DNA of 9,720 nucleotides, taken from NCBI GenBank assembly GCA_002315875.1, contig DCIL01000084.1:23426-33145 (forward strand), given 5' to 3'. The position numbers and the translations under genes were made by a program. This document shows positions 1 to 6,944 of this stretch, piece by piece. Position 1 is the stretch's first letter. Every line of letters starts with the position of its first letter. Source of the DNA: Verrucomicrobia bacterium UBA1727. GTDB lineage: Bacteria > Verrucomicrobiota > Kiritimatiellia > RFP12 > UBA1067. Below the pieces are notes generated by a model. The model searched no databases. It had not been told where the DNA came from and saw only the letters and a program-made list of their open reading frames with translations.

Positions 1-1306
1 TCATCATCGGATTCATCTGTCCGCCACCGAGGACGTCGCCAAGCGAGGTCATCACGCCGAGGACCGGCTTCTCGGGCCACGCGACGCGGGTGACGAGACG
101 AGTAAGATCGTATTCAAGCGTCGCCTGCGTGCGGGGCGAGAGCACGCCGAGCGTCTCCTCGCGATCGCCGCAGACCGCCGTGACGCCGAAGTAGATCGGC
201 GAGCCGAAGGGATTGACCGTCTGCGGCTCGATGCCGTAGCGTTGCGCCCACTCCTCGGCATCGGAATCGGGCTTCGGATCGTAGATCTCGAGGACGACCC
301 TGCCGCCCGAGGCACGCTCGTATTCCTTCATGAGGTTCTCGACCTCCTGGGCGTACGTCTTGAGCTGCATCGGCATATCCGCCGCGGACGAAGAGAGGTA
401 ATACTTGAAGGTAACGTCCTCATCGAGCTTCGCGAGCACGGCGCGCGAACCGTCCGAAAGCGTGTAGAGCCGCTCGGCCGTAAGGTCGCAGCGGAGCGGA
501 AGCTTCGCGAGAATCACATCCGCCGCGATCACGATGACCGCGAGCACCACAAGCCCGAAAGCACCCTTCGAGGCGCCGCGGCGTCCGTCAGTGACGGTCT
601 TCGCCGCCGCGAGCATGAAGACGACCATGCCGACGTAATAGCCGAGGTCGGAGAAATCGAGAACGCCGCGGCGGATGGATTCGAAATGGTTCAGGAGCGA
701 GCAGCTCGCGACACCGTTGACGATCACTGCTGGAACTCCCCAGTTCGCGACCGCGCTCGTGACGGGATCAAAGCCGGTGATCATCAGCACGAACACCATC
801 GCGAGCGACACGACGAAACCGACGACCGCACTGCGCGAGAGTGTGGACGCGAAGACGCCGATTGCCGCCGCCGCACCTGCCATCATCAGCGAACCGAGAT
901 AGCCGCAGATCACGACGCCCCAGTCAGGCGAGCCGAGATAGCCGGCCGTCCACGCGACCGGGAAGGTAAGCGTGAGCGCAATCGCGATGAACGACCACGC
1001 GGCGAGGAACTTGCCGATCAGCGCTTCCCAGATGGTCATCGGAAGCGTGAGCAGCATCTCCGCCGTACCATTCCGCCGCTCGTCCGCCCAAAGCCCCATC
1101 GTGGCCGCCGGCACCAGCAGCAGGTACACCCACGGATGCCAGAAGAAGAACGGTGCCAAATCCGCCTGACGACGCTCGTAGAACATCGCCACGCCAAAGG
1201 TCAGAAAACCGATCAGCACCAGAAACGCCGTCAGAAACACATACGCGACCGGCGAATCGAAATACGCCTTGAACTCGCGCTTGAAGATTGCTTTTATGTT
1301 GTTCAT
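1..1306 (-). CDS. GldF-type ABC-2 permease fused to GldG-type auxiliary protein (partial, 3' end off window)
   Basis: 435 codons are visible from the ATG at 1306, and the frame is still open at base 1. Residues 1-240 form an ABC-2 permease with hydrophobic segments near 20-43, 58-73, 100-124, 129-154, 159-178 and 222-236. The cytoplasmic motif ADERRNGTAEMLLTLP at about 74-89 is typical of GldF-like permeases. A further membrane helix (about 248-268) is followed by a GldG-type extracytoplasmic domain: LRCDLTAERLYTLSDGSR at 271-288, then a DxxxTFKYYLS strand, YDPKPDSDAEE and VLGVMTSLG. GldF and GldG are separate genes in Bacteroidota; here they share one frame with no stop between them. The start is 15 nt after the stop of the upstream ATPase gene, with no clear Shine-Dalgarno, so translation probably depends on that gene. 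It likely forms the membrane part of an ABC exporter with that ATPase; substrate unknown. The family assignment is firm; the function is inferred. Confidence 0.9.
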   Translation of the reverse strand, partial: MNNIKAIFKREFKAYFDSPVAYVFLTAFLVLIGFLTFGVAMFYERRQADLAPFFFWHPWVYLLLVPAATMGLWADERRNGTAEMLLTLPMTIWEALIGKFLAAWSFIAIALTLTFPVAWTAGYLGSPDWGVVICGYLGSLMMAGAAAAIGVFASTLSRSAVVGFVVSLAMVFVLMITGFDPVTSAVANWGVPAVIVNGVASCSLLNHFESIRRGVLDFSDLGYYVGMVVFMLAAAKTVTDGRRGASKGAFGLVVLAVIVIAADVILAKLPLRCDLTAERLYTLSDGSRAVLAKLDEDVTFKYYLSSSAADMPMQLKTYAQEVENLMKEYERASGGRVVLEIYDPKPDSDAEEWAQRYGIEPQTVNPFGSPIYFGVTAVCGDREETLGVLSPRTQATLEYDLTRLVTRVAWPEKPVLGVMTSLGDVLGGGQMNPMM

Positions 1307-1321
1307 AGTATTTGCTGCTAT

Positions 1322-2029
1322 TTAAGCCATCATCGTCAAATTACGGAATACGACATCAAGCTTCCCGCTCTCATCCTTCGCCTTGAGTTCGGCAGGCGTG
1401 CCATCCGCCTTGATCTCGCCGCCGGAGATGATGATTGCCCGCGTGCAGACCGCATCCACCTCTTCAAGGATGTGCGTTGAGATGACGATCGCCTTTTCGG
1501 ACGCCATCTCGCGGATCATCTTGCGCACTTCGAACTTCTGGTTCGGATCAAGCCCGTCCGTCGGCTCGTCCATGATGAGCACCTTCGGATCGTGGATGAT
1601 CGCCGCGGCAAAGGACGTGCGCTGACGGTAGCCCTTCGAGAGCGTCTCGATCGTCTGCCGCGCGACCTTGGTGAGATTCGCCTTCACGATCACCTTCTCG
1701 ACCGCGTCCTTCACATTGAGACCGCGCACCTCGGCGATAAACTTGAGATACCCCTCAACCGTCATCGCGCGATAGCTCGGCGCGGACTCAGGCAGATACC
1801 CGAGCGCCTGCTTCGCTTCAACCGGATTCGCGGCGATGTCGTAGCCGCAGATGGACGCCGTGCCGCTCGTCGCCGGCAAAAACCCGGTGATCATGCGCAT
1901 CGTGGTGGACTTGCCTGCCCCGTTGGGACCGAGAAAACCAAGCACCTCACCCTTCTGGACCTCGAAGGAAATTCCCTTCACGGCCTCGAAGTCGCCAAAG
2001 CGCTTTTTCAGATTGTTTACTTTAAGCAT
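1322..2029 (-). CDS. ABC transporter ATP-binding protein, GldA/NatA-like
   Basis: This 235-residue cytoplasmic ATPase has all the ABC landmarks: Walker A GPNGAGKST at 34-42, a Q-loop region YLPESAPSYRAMT (78-90) where Glu replaces the usual Gln as in GldA-like proteins, a degenerate signature LSKGYRQ (130-136), Walker B VLIMDEP with catalytic E155, D-loop GLD (159-161) and the switch His H186 in ISTH. It stops soon after the nucleotide-binding domain, shorter than the roughly 300 residues usual for GldA. The ATG at 2029 follows AGGAAG (2033-2038) and lies about 20 nt below a strong -10 element. The next gene starts 15 nt downstream and encodes the fused permease/auxiliary subunit, so this ATPase very likely energises that complex. 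Related ABC-2 systems export lipids, peptides, drugs or ions; nothing here identifies the substrate. Confidence 0.95.
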   Translation of the reverse strand: MLKVNNLKKRFGDFEAVKGISFEVQKGEVLGFLGPNGAGKSTTMRMITGFLPATSGTASICGYDIAANPVEAKQALGYLPESAPSYRAMTVEGYLKFIAEVRGLNVKDAVEKVIVKANLTKVARQTIETLSKGYRQRTSFAAAIIHDPKVLIMDEPTDGLDPNQKFEVRKMIREMASEKAIVISTHILEEVDAVCTRAIIISGGEIKADGTPAELKAKDESGKLDVVFRNLTMMA

Positions 2030-2032
2030 AAT

Positions 2033-2038
2033 CTTCCT
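2033..2038 (-). promoter_or_regulatory. Shine-Dalgarno of the ABC ATPase gene
   Basis: AGGAAG on the minus strand ends 3 nt before the ATG at 2029, with the AGGA core 5 nt away. This supports the chosen start and is in line with a highly translated first gene of the ABC operon. Confidence 0.55.
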
Positions 2039-2056
2039 ATGTATAAAATTTTGTAT

Positions 2057-2065
2057 ATTATACCA
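2057..2065 (-). promoter_or_regulatory. Extended -10 promoter for the ABC ATPase gene
   Basis: On the minus strand this reads TGGTATAAT, a consensus TATAAT with an upstream TG in the extended -10 position. No convincing -35 box lies 16-18 nt upstream, which fits an extended -10 promoter. The predicted start near 2050 would leave a leader of about 20 nt before the ATG at 2029, containing the AGGAAG ribosome site. The promoter lies in the 63-nt gap after the 283-residue protein gene, so the ABC operon is probably transcribed independently. Sigma-70-type recognition is assumed. Confidence 0.6.
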
Positions 2066-2072
2066 TAAATCG

Positions 2073-2094
2073 GGTTTGAGAGGTTTGAGAGGTT
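2073..2094. repeat. 9-bp tandem direct repeat just upstream of the ABC promoter
   Basis: The plus strand carries GGTTTGAGA twice in tandem (2073-2081, 2082-2090), followed by the start of a third copy, GGTT (2091-2094). The last bases overlap the stop codon (2093-2095) of the upstream 283-residue protein gene. The array ends 8 bp upstream of the extended -10 of the ABC promoter, in the -35 region, so it could be an operator or activator site. It may also be accidental; two and a half copies of a short unit is modest evidence. Confidence 0.5.
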
Positions 2095-2944
2095 AAAACG
2101 CGCTGGCAGCGTCATCAACGCGGCTGCGGCGCTTTTCCGCGGCATTCTTGCGCGCCTGCTCGCGAATCGCGGCCATCTCATCGTATGCAAGATTGATCAT
2201 CGCCTCATCCCATGCGGCAATCACCGTCTCGTACATCTCGTTCGCTCCGGCGAGACAAACGCGAATCTGCCGCCCGTTCTCGAGATCAAAGGCATAAAGC
2301 GGCTTCCAGTAGCTCGCCAGCCGCGCCCACGCACCGTACTTCTTCTCGAGCGCCTCGATGAGATAATGACGACGCCAGCGCGCCCCGGGCTCAACCGCAT
2401 CCTTCGCGCAGGCGAAGATCTTGACGACCTTGTGGGTGGTCGGAGTGACGTAGACGTAATAGTCATCGAACCCGGCCAGCGGTTTCTTGGGCGTGAAGGT
2501 CGCGCGCAGAAGCGTCGGCTCTTCGGCATCGACCACGAAATTGGTCGTGCCCTTGAACTCTTCGCCGAACTTGAGCGAAAGGAACGAATCTGCTTCGGCC
2601 TTCTTCGACGGAGCGCCCGCCTTGCACTCGGTGCAGCTCGGGGCGTCGGTTACGGGATAGCTCTGGGCGTATTCGCTGGTGGACGACTCGAGGAGATTGC
2701 CCTTCGTATCCATCGTCGTGCGGGTCTCGCGACGATGCTCGGTGACCATGCTGCCGTTGGTGGTGATCGTGCATTCGGTGAACGAGCGCGATACGGAGCC
2801 GTTCTCGTTGGTCACGACCTGCGCCTCGGACGACTTGTTGGACGCAGTCTTGCTGCTGCTCGCATTGACCGCGGCGAAACCGATGGCCGCAGTCAGCGCA
2901 AGACCGAGTACGGCGGTGAAAGCAACTTTGCTGTTGTCGTTCAT
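2093..2944 (-). CDS. Hypothetical N-terminally anchored or secreted protein, 283 residues
   Basis: Function not recognised. A charged N-terminus (MNDNSK) leads into a hydrophobic stretch at about 7-28 ending in AVNA, either a signal peptide or a membrane anchor with the rest outside the cytoplasm. Residues 30-115 are Ser/Thr/Asn-rich and low in complexity, with C58 and a CTEC pair (C104, C107). A compact domain follows at about 120-245: LKFGEEF, then FTPKKPLAGFDDYYVYVTPTTHKVVKIFA and an ALEKKYG helix, with C179 and C230. The tail (250-275) is a charged helix rich in Ala, Glu, Arg and Lys. The ATG at 2944 is preferred over a TTG at 2953 because AAGGAAAGGA (2954-2963) lies 9 nt before the ATG but abuts the TTG. 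The gene is flanked by gaps on both sides, so it is probably monocistronic. The LKFG/TPKxxxVxxI pattern recalls uncharacterised PVC proteins, from memory only. Confidence 0.85.
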   Translation of the reverse strand: MNDNSKVAFTAVLGLALTAAIGFAAVNASSSKTASNKSSEAQVVTNENGSVSRSFTECTITTNGSMVTEHRRETRTTMDTKGNLLESSTSEYAQSYPVTDAPSCTECKAGAPSKKAEADSFLSLKFGEEFKGTTNFVVDAEEPTLLRATFTPKKPLAGFDDYYVYVTPTTHKVVKIFACAKDAVEPGARWRRHYLIEALEKKYGAWARLASYWKPLYAFDLENGRQIRVCLAGANEMYETVIAAWDEAMINLAYDEMAAIREQARKNAAEKRRSRVDDAASAF

Positions 2945-2966
2945 ATTTAACAATCCTTTCCTTGAA

Positions 2967-3001
2967 GTTTACACCGCGTAGTATACACTCCGCATGTAAA
3001 C
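2967..3001. repeat. Nested dyad (GTTTACA...TGTAAAC around GTATAC) in the intergenic gap
   Basis: Perfect 7-bp inverted arms, GTTTACA at 2967-2973 and TGTAAAC at 2995-3001, flank a spacer whose centre holds the palindrome GTATAC (2981-2986). On the minus strand GCG/CGC just inside the arms extends the symmetry, with one bulged position. The dyad sits between the stop of the 919-residue gene and the start of the 283-residue gene and surrounds a possible -10. It has no T-run after it on the minus strand, so an operator is more likely than an intrinsic terminator. Confidence 0.55.
2980..2985 (-). promoter_or_regulatory. Possible -10 (TATACT) for the 283-residue protein gene
   Basis: TATACT on the minus strand lies 35 nt before the ATG at 2944, giving a leader of roughly 29 nt that contains AAGGAAAGGA. 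No good -35 is visible at the right distance: TTTACA lies only 9 nt upstream and belongs to the dyad. The -10 lies at the centre of that dyad, so a dimeric regulator bound there could occlude it. The call is tentative. Confidence 0.35.
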
Positions 3002-3004
3002 GGA

Positions 3005-3014
3005 TTGTTAACAA
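3005..3014. repeat. 10-bp perfect palindrome TTGTTAACAA
   Basis: This self-complementary AT-rich decamer ends one base before the stop codon (3016-3018) of the 919-residue gene, just outside the nested dyad at 2967-3001. It may be part of the same regulatory region or a chance palindrome. Confidence 0.4.
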
Positions 3015-3015
3015 A

Positions 3016-5775
3016 TTACGGTTTTCTAACCGTGGTGTAGATCCAGGCGGAGACACCGGGGGCGAGCGAGTAGAGGTAACGGGGCGCGCCCTTGCCTTCC
3101 TTGCGCTTCAGAGGACTGATGTTTCCGTTGGAAACTTCCATCGCATACGCCGTGTTAGCCTGCCCGCGAATGGAGAAACGCCATTCGCCGGAAATCGTCT
3201 TGTCCGTGGGATTGTGGACGAAATACCACTCTTCTCCCCAATCCTGTCCAAATCGCGCATAACGGACACCCTTCGGCAGAAAATCACGCCGACATTGCTT
3301 CGAGAGTATTCGATTGAACTCCTTCGTATCCTCTTTCCCTTGAAGTATCTTGATGGTCTTCTTCTTCTCTAACTTCTCGAGTTTCAGCCGCGCTTCGTCC
3401 GAAAGTACGCTAAGCCCGCCAGGAATGATAACCGCCCTGTAGAAGCGACCGAACGGAGCTTTTGCGATCGTCTTGTCCGTAACGAAATCAAACGACCACC
3501 CTTCTTCTCGCAACCGCCGCGCAGCAGCGCCAACCTCGCCGGCGAGGGGATTGACGGCGTTAGTCGGCACATAGACGAGGATGTCGTTGTCATGCTGCAG
3601 CGCTGCGGCACGGGCGAACGTTCGCACCCGCTGCGCATCGCCGTCGAGATAATCGAGCTTGGGTCCCACAAAACGTTCAACACCCGCCAAGACCGACCAC
3701 GCCGCCTGCAGATTCATATCCCCGGACATCGGCTCGAAGGCCACCGTCGGGGACGGACGCCCTGACCGAAGATGCGCCGCGGACGTAGCGAACCGCGTCC
3801 ACAGCACGCTGTCCTCCGCATTCGTCGGAGCAAGGACAATTGGGACTTCAATCTTTGCCAGCCGATCGATCGCGGCACTGTCGCAAGTGTTGGTGCCCAG
3901 CTCAGCGTGGGGACGAATCACGCGCCGCGGCAAAAACTTATCGTACGGCATTTCCATCCACTTCGGAGTTTCCGCAGGCGGCAGGGTCGATGACTTCGCC
4001 AGGACACGGAAGGCCTCGCTGGGCAGCAGGTGCGTATACGCGAACGCCTGCTCGGCCTCGTCCGCGGGGACAATCTGCACCGTCTTCGTTCGCTCGGCAC
4101 CGATCTTGGCAGTGGCAAAAAGCTTAAACTCGCGCATTCCGGTCCAGTCGCGCTTCACCGCCTCCGCCGTCACCCGCATGACCTCCGCTGTCGCGGGAAT
4201 CTGCGCGGGACGAAGCTTCCAGTCCCGACCACCTTCAAGCTTGATTGATCCATGAAAACCATTTTGCCGCACTACTCTCACATCGAACTTCACCCGCTCG
4301 CCCTTGCCCGGCATCAGCACGAAGGACGACTTCTTCGCGTAGATCTCGAAGGACGGCTCGATCGGTTTCGCCGAGAGCGTGAAGTCGTATCCTTCGCCGC
4401 CGGCGCCGACCCGATCTAAGACCGTAAGACGATAGGTGCCCGGCTTTGTGAACTTCCATCGCCCAATCGGATCACACTCCGCTTGCGGCACACTGCCGAC
4501 ATATACCGTATTGGTGATGTCATCCCAAGTCGCCAGGAGCGGACTGGACTTCCAGAACAGATGTCCCGTCAGCGGTCCTTCCAGACGCACCACGCCATCG
4601 AGCGGCGATCCGTTGCGCCTGGCAAAGAGCTCAAACGTCCATTCGCCGGACCTTTCGACCTTGAAGGTGCGCTCGCAGACAGACCCCGGCTTTTGCAGAG
4701 TGTCCGTCCAGACGAATCCATCGCCGGAAGTAGTTTCCGAGGGCGGATCTGGACGACAAGCGACGGCAAAGGCACGAGTGGCAACGGACGGCACCGAAGT
4801 ATCCGTGCTGCATGCGATGGAGTAGACGAAATCCACACGACCGCGATAGAGATTATCGCGCACTTCAAGCCGATAGACGCCGTTGCTTGGAATCTCGCAG
4901 ACGAGAATCGGATCCGGCAAGTAGCCGTAGTCATCGGCGAAAGCGAGTTCGCGTCCGTCAGCATCCGTAAGCCGCAGGACGGGATTGAAAAAGCCCGGCA
5001 CGGCATCGCCGAGATAGGGCGTGAACTCACGGCCGAGAAGCTGACATGAAAGACGCTCCCCACCCTTCAGCGAAAGTTTGAAGACATCGGTCTCGCCTGG
5101 CAGGATCTGTCCGTCAAGCACCACCGGCGGCGATACGAGCGGCGGCTCGGGCAGGCGCCGACGCTCTTTCTTCCTGAGCGGCGGAGCGTAAAGCGGTTCG
5201 GCAACATGCCTCTCGCGCGTCACGATGAGCGGATGCGGAGCACTCGCCCCGCGGCCGTCGAAGAGAATCATCCGCCGGACACCCGGCGCCGCATCGGGAC
5301 GCACTGCGACTGTCACGATCGCCTGCTCGGCGAGTGATGGCGACATCTGCAGCGCATTGCGCGGAGTAAAGAGATTATGGGCGAGCATCGCCAGTTCTGC
5401 CGCGGTAAGCTTGTCCATCGTCTCCCACCAGGAACAGCGGGTCCACCCGGCGAGATCAGCGTCCGCCACCTTCTCCAGTGATGGCATCTCGGACTTTCCA
5501 CCGTAGAGTCCGTAAATCCAATTCTCCAACCACTGACGCTGTCCCTTGCCGTTGGGAACGCCGAAGCCCGGAACCTTCTCGATCTTGACGACCTCGACGC
5601 CTTCACCGGATACCCAACCGCTGGCAAGTCCCCAGAAACGCTGTCCGCCAACAACGATCCGATTGGTCGTGCCCACCTGAACGCTGGATGGATACGCGTA
5701 GCCGACATACGGATCGGCCCTGAGAGTAAACGCGACGGATGCCGCCAGCACCAGGATCGCAAGGCATCGCTTCAC
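3016..5775 (-). CDS. Exported PPC-domain protein with a glycosidase-like C-terminal half, 919 residues
   Basis: An N-terminal Sec signal peptide is seen (MKRCLAILVLAASVAFTLRA, cleavage plausible after residue 20). Residues 21-185 match the N-terminal domain common in PVC PPC proteins: a P-S-x-V-Q-V-G-T IPT-like strand, LFTPRNALQMSPSLAE (135-150) and DAAPGVRRMILFDGRGAS. Residues 218-320 form a PPC-like beta sandwich (GQILPGETDVFKLSLKGGE, then NPVLRLTDADGRELAFADD and GVYRLEVRD). Further beta-rich modules follow at about 350-570. The last 320 residues differ: NDILVYVPTN (730-739), EEGWSFDFVTDKTI, YRAVIIPGG (779-787) and WYFVHNPTDKTISGEWRF (850-867). These resemble the amidotransferase-like and Ig-like tail domains of some glycosidases, without a recognisable catalytic barrel. 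The GTG start at 5775 overlaps the upstream DUF1501 stop as GTGA and has AAGGAG 8 nt before it. Likely periplasmic or surface-located partner of the two upstream proteins; activity unknown. Confidence 0.9.
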   Translation of the reverse strand: MKRCLAILVLAASVAFTLRADPYVGYAYPSSVQVGTTNRIVVGGQRFWGLASGWVSGEGVEVVKIEKVPGFGVPNGKGQRQWLENWIYGLYGGKSEMPSLEKVADADLAGWTRCSWWETMDKLTAAELAMLAHNLFTPRNALQMSPSLAEQAIVTVAVRPDAAPGVRRMILFDGRGASAPHPLIVTRERHVAEPLYAPPLRKKERRRLPEPPLVSPPVVLDGQILPGETDVFKLSLKGGERLSCQLLGREFTPYLGDAVPGFFNPVLRLTDADGRELAFADDYGYLPDPILVCEIPSNGVYRLEVRDNLYRGRVDFVYSIACSTDTSVPSVATRAFAVACRPDPPSETTSGDGFVWTDTLQKPGSVCERTFKVERSGEWTFELFARRNGSPLDGVVRLEGPLTGHLFWKSSPLLATWDDITNTVYVGSVPQAECDPIGRWKFTKPGTYRLTVLDRVGAGGEGYDFTLSAKPIEPSFEIYAKKSSFVLMPGKGERVKFDVRVVRQNGFHGSIKLEGGRDWKLRPAQIPATAEVMRVTAEAVKRDWTGMREFKLFATAKIGAERTKTVQIVPADEAEQAFAYTHLLPSEAFRVLAKSSTLPPAETPKWMEMPYDKFLPRRVIRPHAELGTNTCDSAAIDRLAKIEVPIVLAPTNAEDSVLWTRFATSAAHLRSGRPSPTVAFEPMSGDMNLQAAWSVLAGVERFVGPKLDYLDGDAQRVRTFARAAALQHDNDILVYVPTNAVNPLAGEVGAAARRLREEGWSFDFVTDKTIAKAPFGRFYRAVIIPGGLSVLSDEARLKLEKLEKKKTIKILQGKEDTKEFNRILSKQCRRDFLPKGVRYARFGQDWGEEWYFVHNPTDKTISGEWRFSIRGQANTAYAMEVSNGNISPLKRKEGKGAPRYLYSLAPGVSAWIYTTVRKP

Positions 5776-6944
5776 GCGTAAAGCTCCTTAAGGCGACCAG
5801 CTTCGGAAGCCGGAGGCAAGACGGATATTTTCAGTCCCTTCGGATTCGGAAGCGGTCCGTCTGGATCAATCCCAGCACGCTCGCAGATCGTACCAAGGAA
5901 GTCGGACGGCGTCACGGGACGACTCTTCACTTCGGCACCGAAGGCATCGCTCTCGCCGACGGCAATGCCGCCTTTGAGTCCACCCCCGGCAATCAACGCC
6001 GAAAAGCACTTCGCCCAATGTCCGCGCCCGCCGTCCCACGGCGCCTCCCAGCTGATCTTCGGCGTGCGGCCGAACTCACCGCACATCCACACCAGCGTAG
6101 TGTCGAGAAGATTCTTCGCCTTCAGATCGGACAGGAACGCCGCGAGCGCCTGATCGACCTCGGCAGTCGTGCGCTTCATGGTCTGGAAATGGCGCTTGTG
6201 GGAGTCCCATCCCGGATGATTCACGGAAATGTAGGGAACGCCGTATTCGACCAAGCGACGCGCAGCCAGCAGGGACTGTCCGAAGACGGTGCGTCCGTAG
6301 CGATCGCGGGTCGCCTTCGTCTCGCGCGAAAGATCGAAGGTCTGCGCCGCGTCGCCGGTCGCAATGCGCCGCGCGGCCTCGCCCGCTTCTTCGAAGGTTG
6401 GATCGCGAGGCAAGCGGTCAAGCGACGAAGCAAGTTCAAAACGGCGATCGAGCTCTTTCATGGAAAGGCCGCCCGGCGGCACGATGCCATCGACGATGAA
6501 CTTGGACTGGTTGGGATTGCCGCCAGTAACGAGCGGCGCATACGCATCCCCGAGAAATCCGGTCTCGGAAAATCTTCCCTTCGCCTGCGTCAGGATCACG
6601 AACGGCGGCAAGTCGCCGGCATACGTCTTCGCCTTCATCGCCGAAACGATCGCACCGATGGCGGGATACACCACACCGCCGCCGGGATTGCGTCCCGTCT
6701 GCATCAGATACGTCGCCGTCTCGTGTCCGAAATGCGGATGCGTCATCGACCGCACGACAGAAAAGAGGTCCGCACAAGTCGCCAGCCGCGGCATCCATTC
6801 GTGAAGCTTGAAGCCGGCGTTCGTGTCAATCGCCTTGAGCGAATTATTATAATCCGAAGGTGCATCGGGCTTCGGATCGAACGACTCCAGCTGGCTGCAT
6901 CCGCCCCAGAGCCAAATCTCAACGACTGTTCGCGCTACGCTCAT
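5772..6944 (-). CDS. DUF1501 family protein (alkaline-phosphatase/sulfatase-like), signal-less
   Basis: The 390 residues cover the DUF1501 core: WLWGGCSQLESFDPKP (11-26), VRSMTHPHFGHETATYLMQTG (64-84, several His), RYGRTVFGQSLLAARRLVE (215-233), WDSH (246-249), GEFGRTPKI (289-297), GGRGHW (305-310) and RPVTPSDF near 342-349. DUF1501 belongs to the alkaline-phosphatase-like superfamily, whose members hydrolyse phosphate or sulfate esters with metal ions; no substrate is known for this group. GRGHW replaces the GRDHW I expect most often. The protein starts directly at the first core strand. Members usually carry a Tat or other signal of 30-50 residues, but none is present, and the frame is closed by a TAA at 6969-6971 upstream, so no longer start exists. 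The ATG overlaps the TGA of the DUF1549/1553 gene by 4 nt, and its own stop overlaps the PPC gene start. Export may rely on a partner. Confidence 0.92.
   Translation of the reverse strand: MSVARTVVEIWLWGGCSQLESFDPKPDAPSDYNNSLKAIDTNAGFKLHEWMPRLATCADLFSVVRSMTHPHFGHETATYLMQTGRNPGGGVVYPAIGAIVSAMKAKTYAGDLPPFVILTQAKGRFSETGFLGDAYAPLVTGGNPNQSKFIVDGIVPPGGLSMKELDRRFELASSLDRLPRDPTFEEAGEAARRIATGDAAQTFDLSRETKATRDRYGRTVFGQSLLAARRLVEYGVPYISVNHPGWDSHKRHFQTMKRTTAEVDQALAAFLSDLKAKNLLDTTLVWMCGEFGRTPKISWEAPWDGGRGHWAKCFSALIAGGGLKGGIAVGESDAFGAEVKSRPVTPSDFLGTICERAGIDPDGPLPNPKGLKISVLPPASEAGRLKELYA
5784..5789 (-). promoter_or_regulatory. Shine-Dalgarno fixing the GTG start of the PPC protein
   Basis: AAGGAG on the minus strand lies inside the last codons of the DUF1501 gene, 8 nt before the GTG at 5775. 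This is the best ribosome site in the operon and decides the start. Together with the GTGA overlap it indicates coupled reinitiation plus independent loading, so the PPC protein may be made in excess over DUF1501. Confidence 0.7.

Noticed and set aside
242..1480. Long open frame on the plus strand (412 codons) across the permease and ATPase genes
   Set aside because: Its product is rich in Arg, His and Asp with no domain or hydrophobic core, and it lies opposite two well-supported genes. It is a GC-rich antisense shadow.
1..2029. Evidence of gliding motility from the Gld-like proteins
   Set aside because: GldA/F/G-like exporters are widespread outside gliding bacteria, and no other gliding or type IX secretion gene is in the window.
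2945..2953. TTG start at 2953 for the 283-residue protein
   Set aside because: The AAGGAAAGGA ribosome site directly abuts this TTG but lies 9 nt from the ATG at 2944.
2967..3001. Dyad as an intrinsic terminator of the coaD-to-PPC run
   Set aside because: The stem is only 7 bp plus an imperfect extension, and no T-run follows it on the minus strand.
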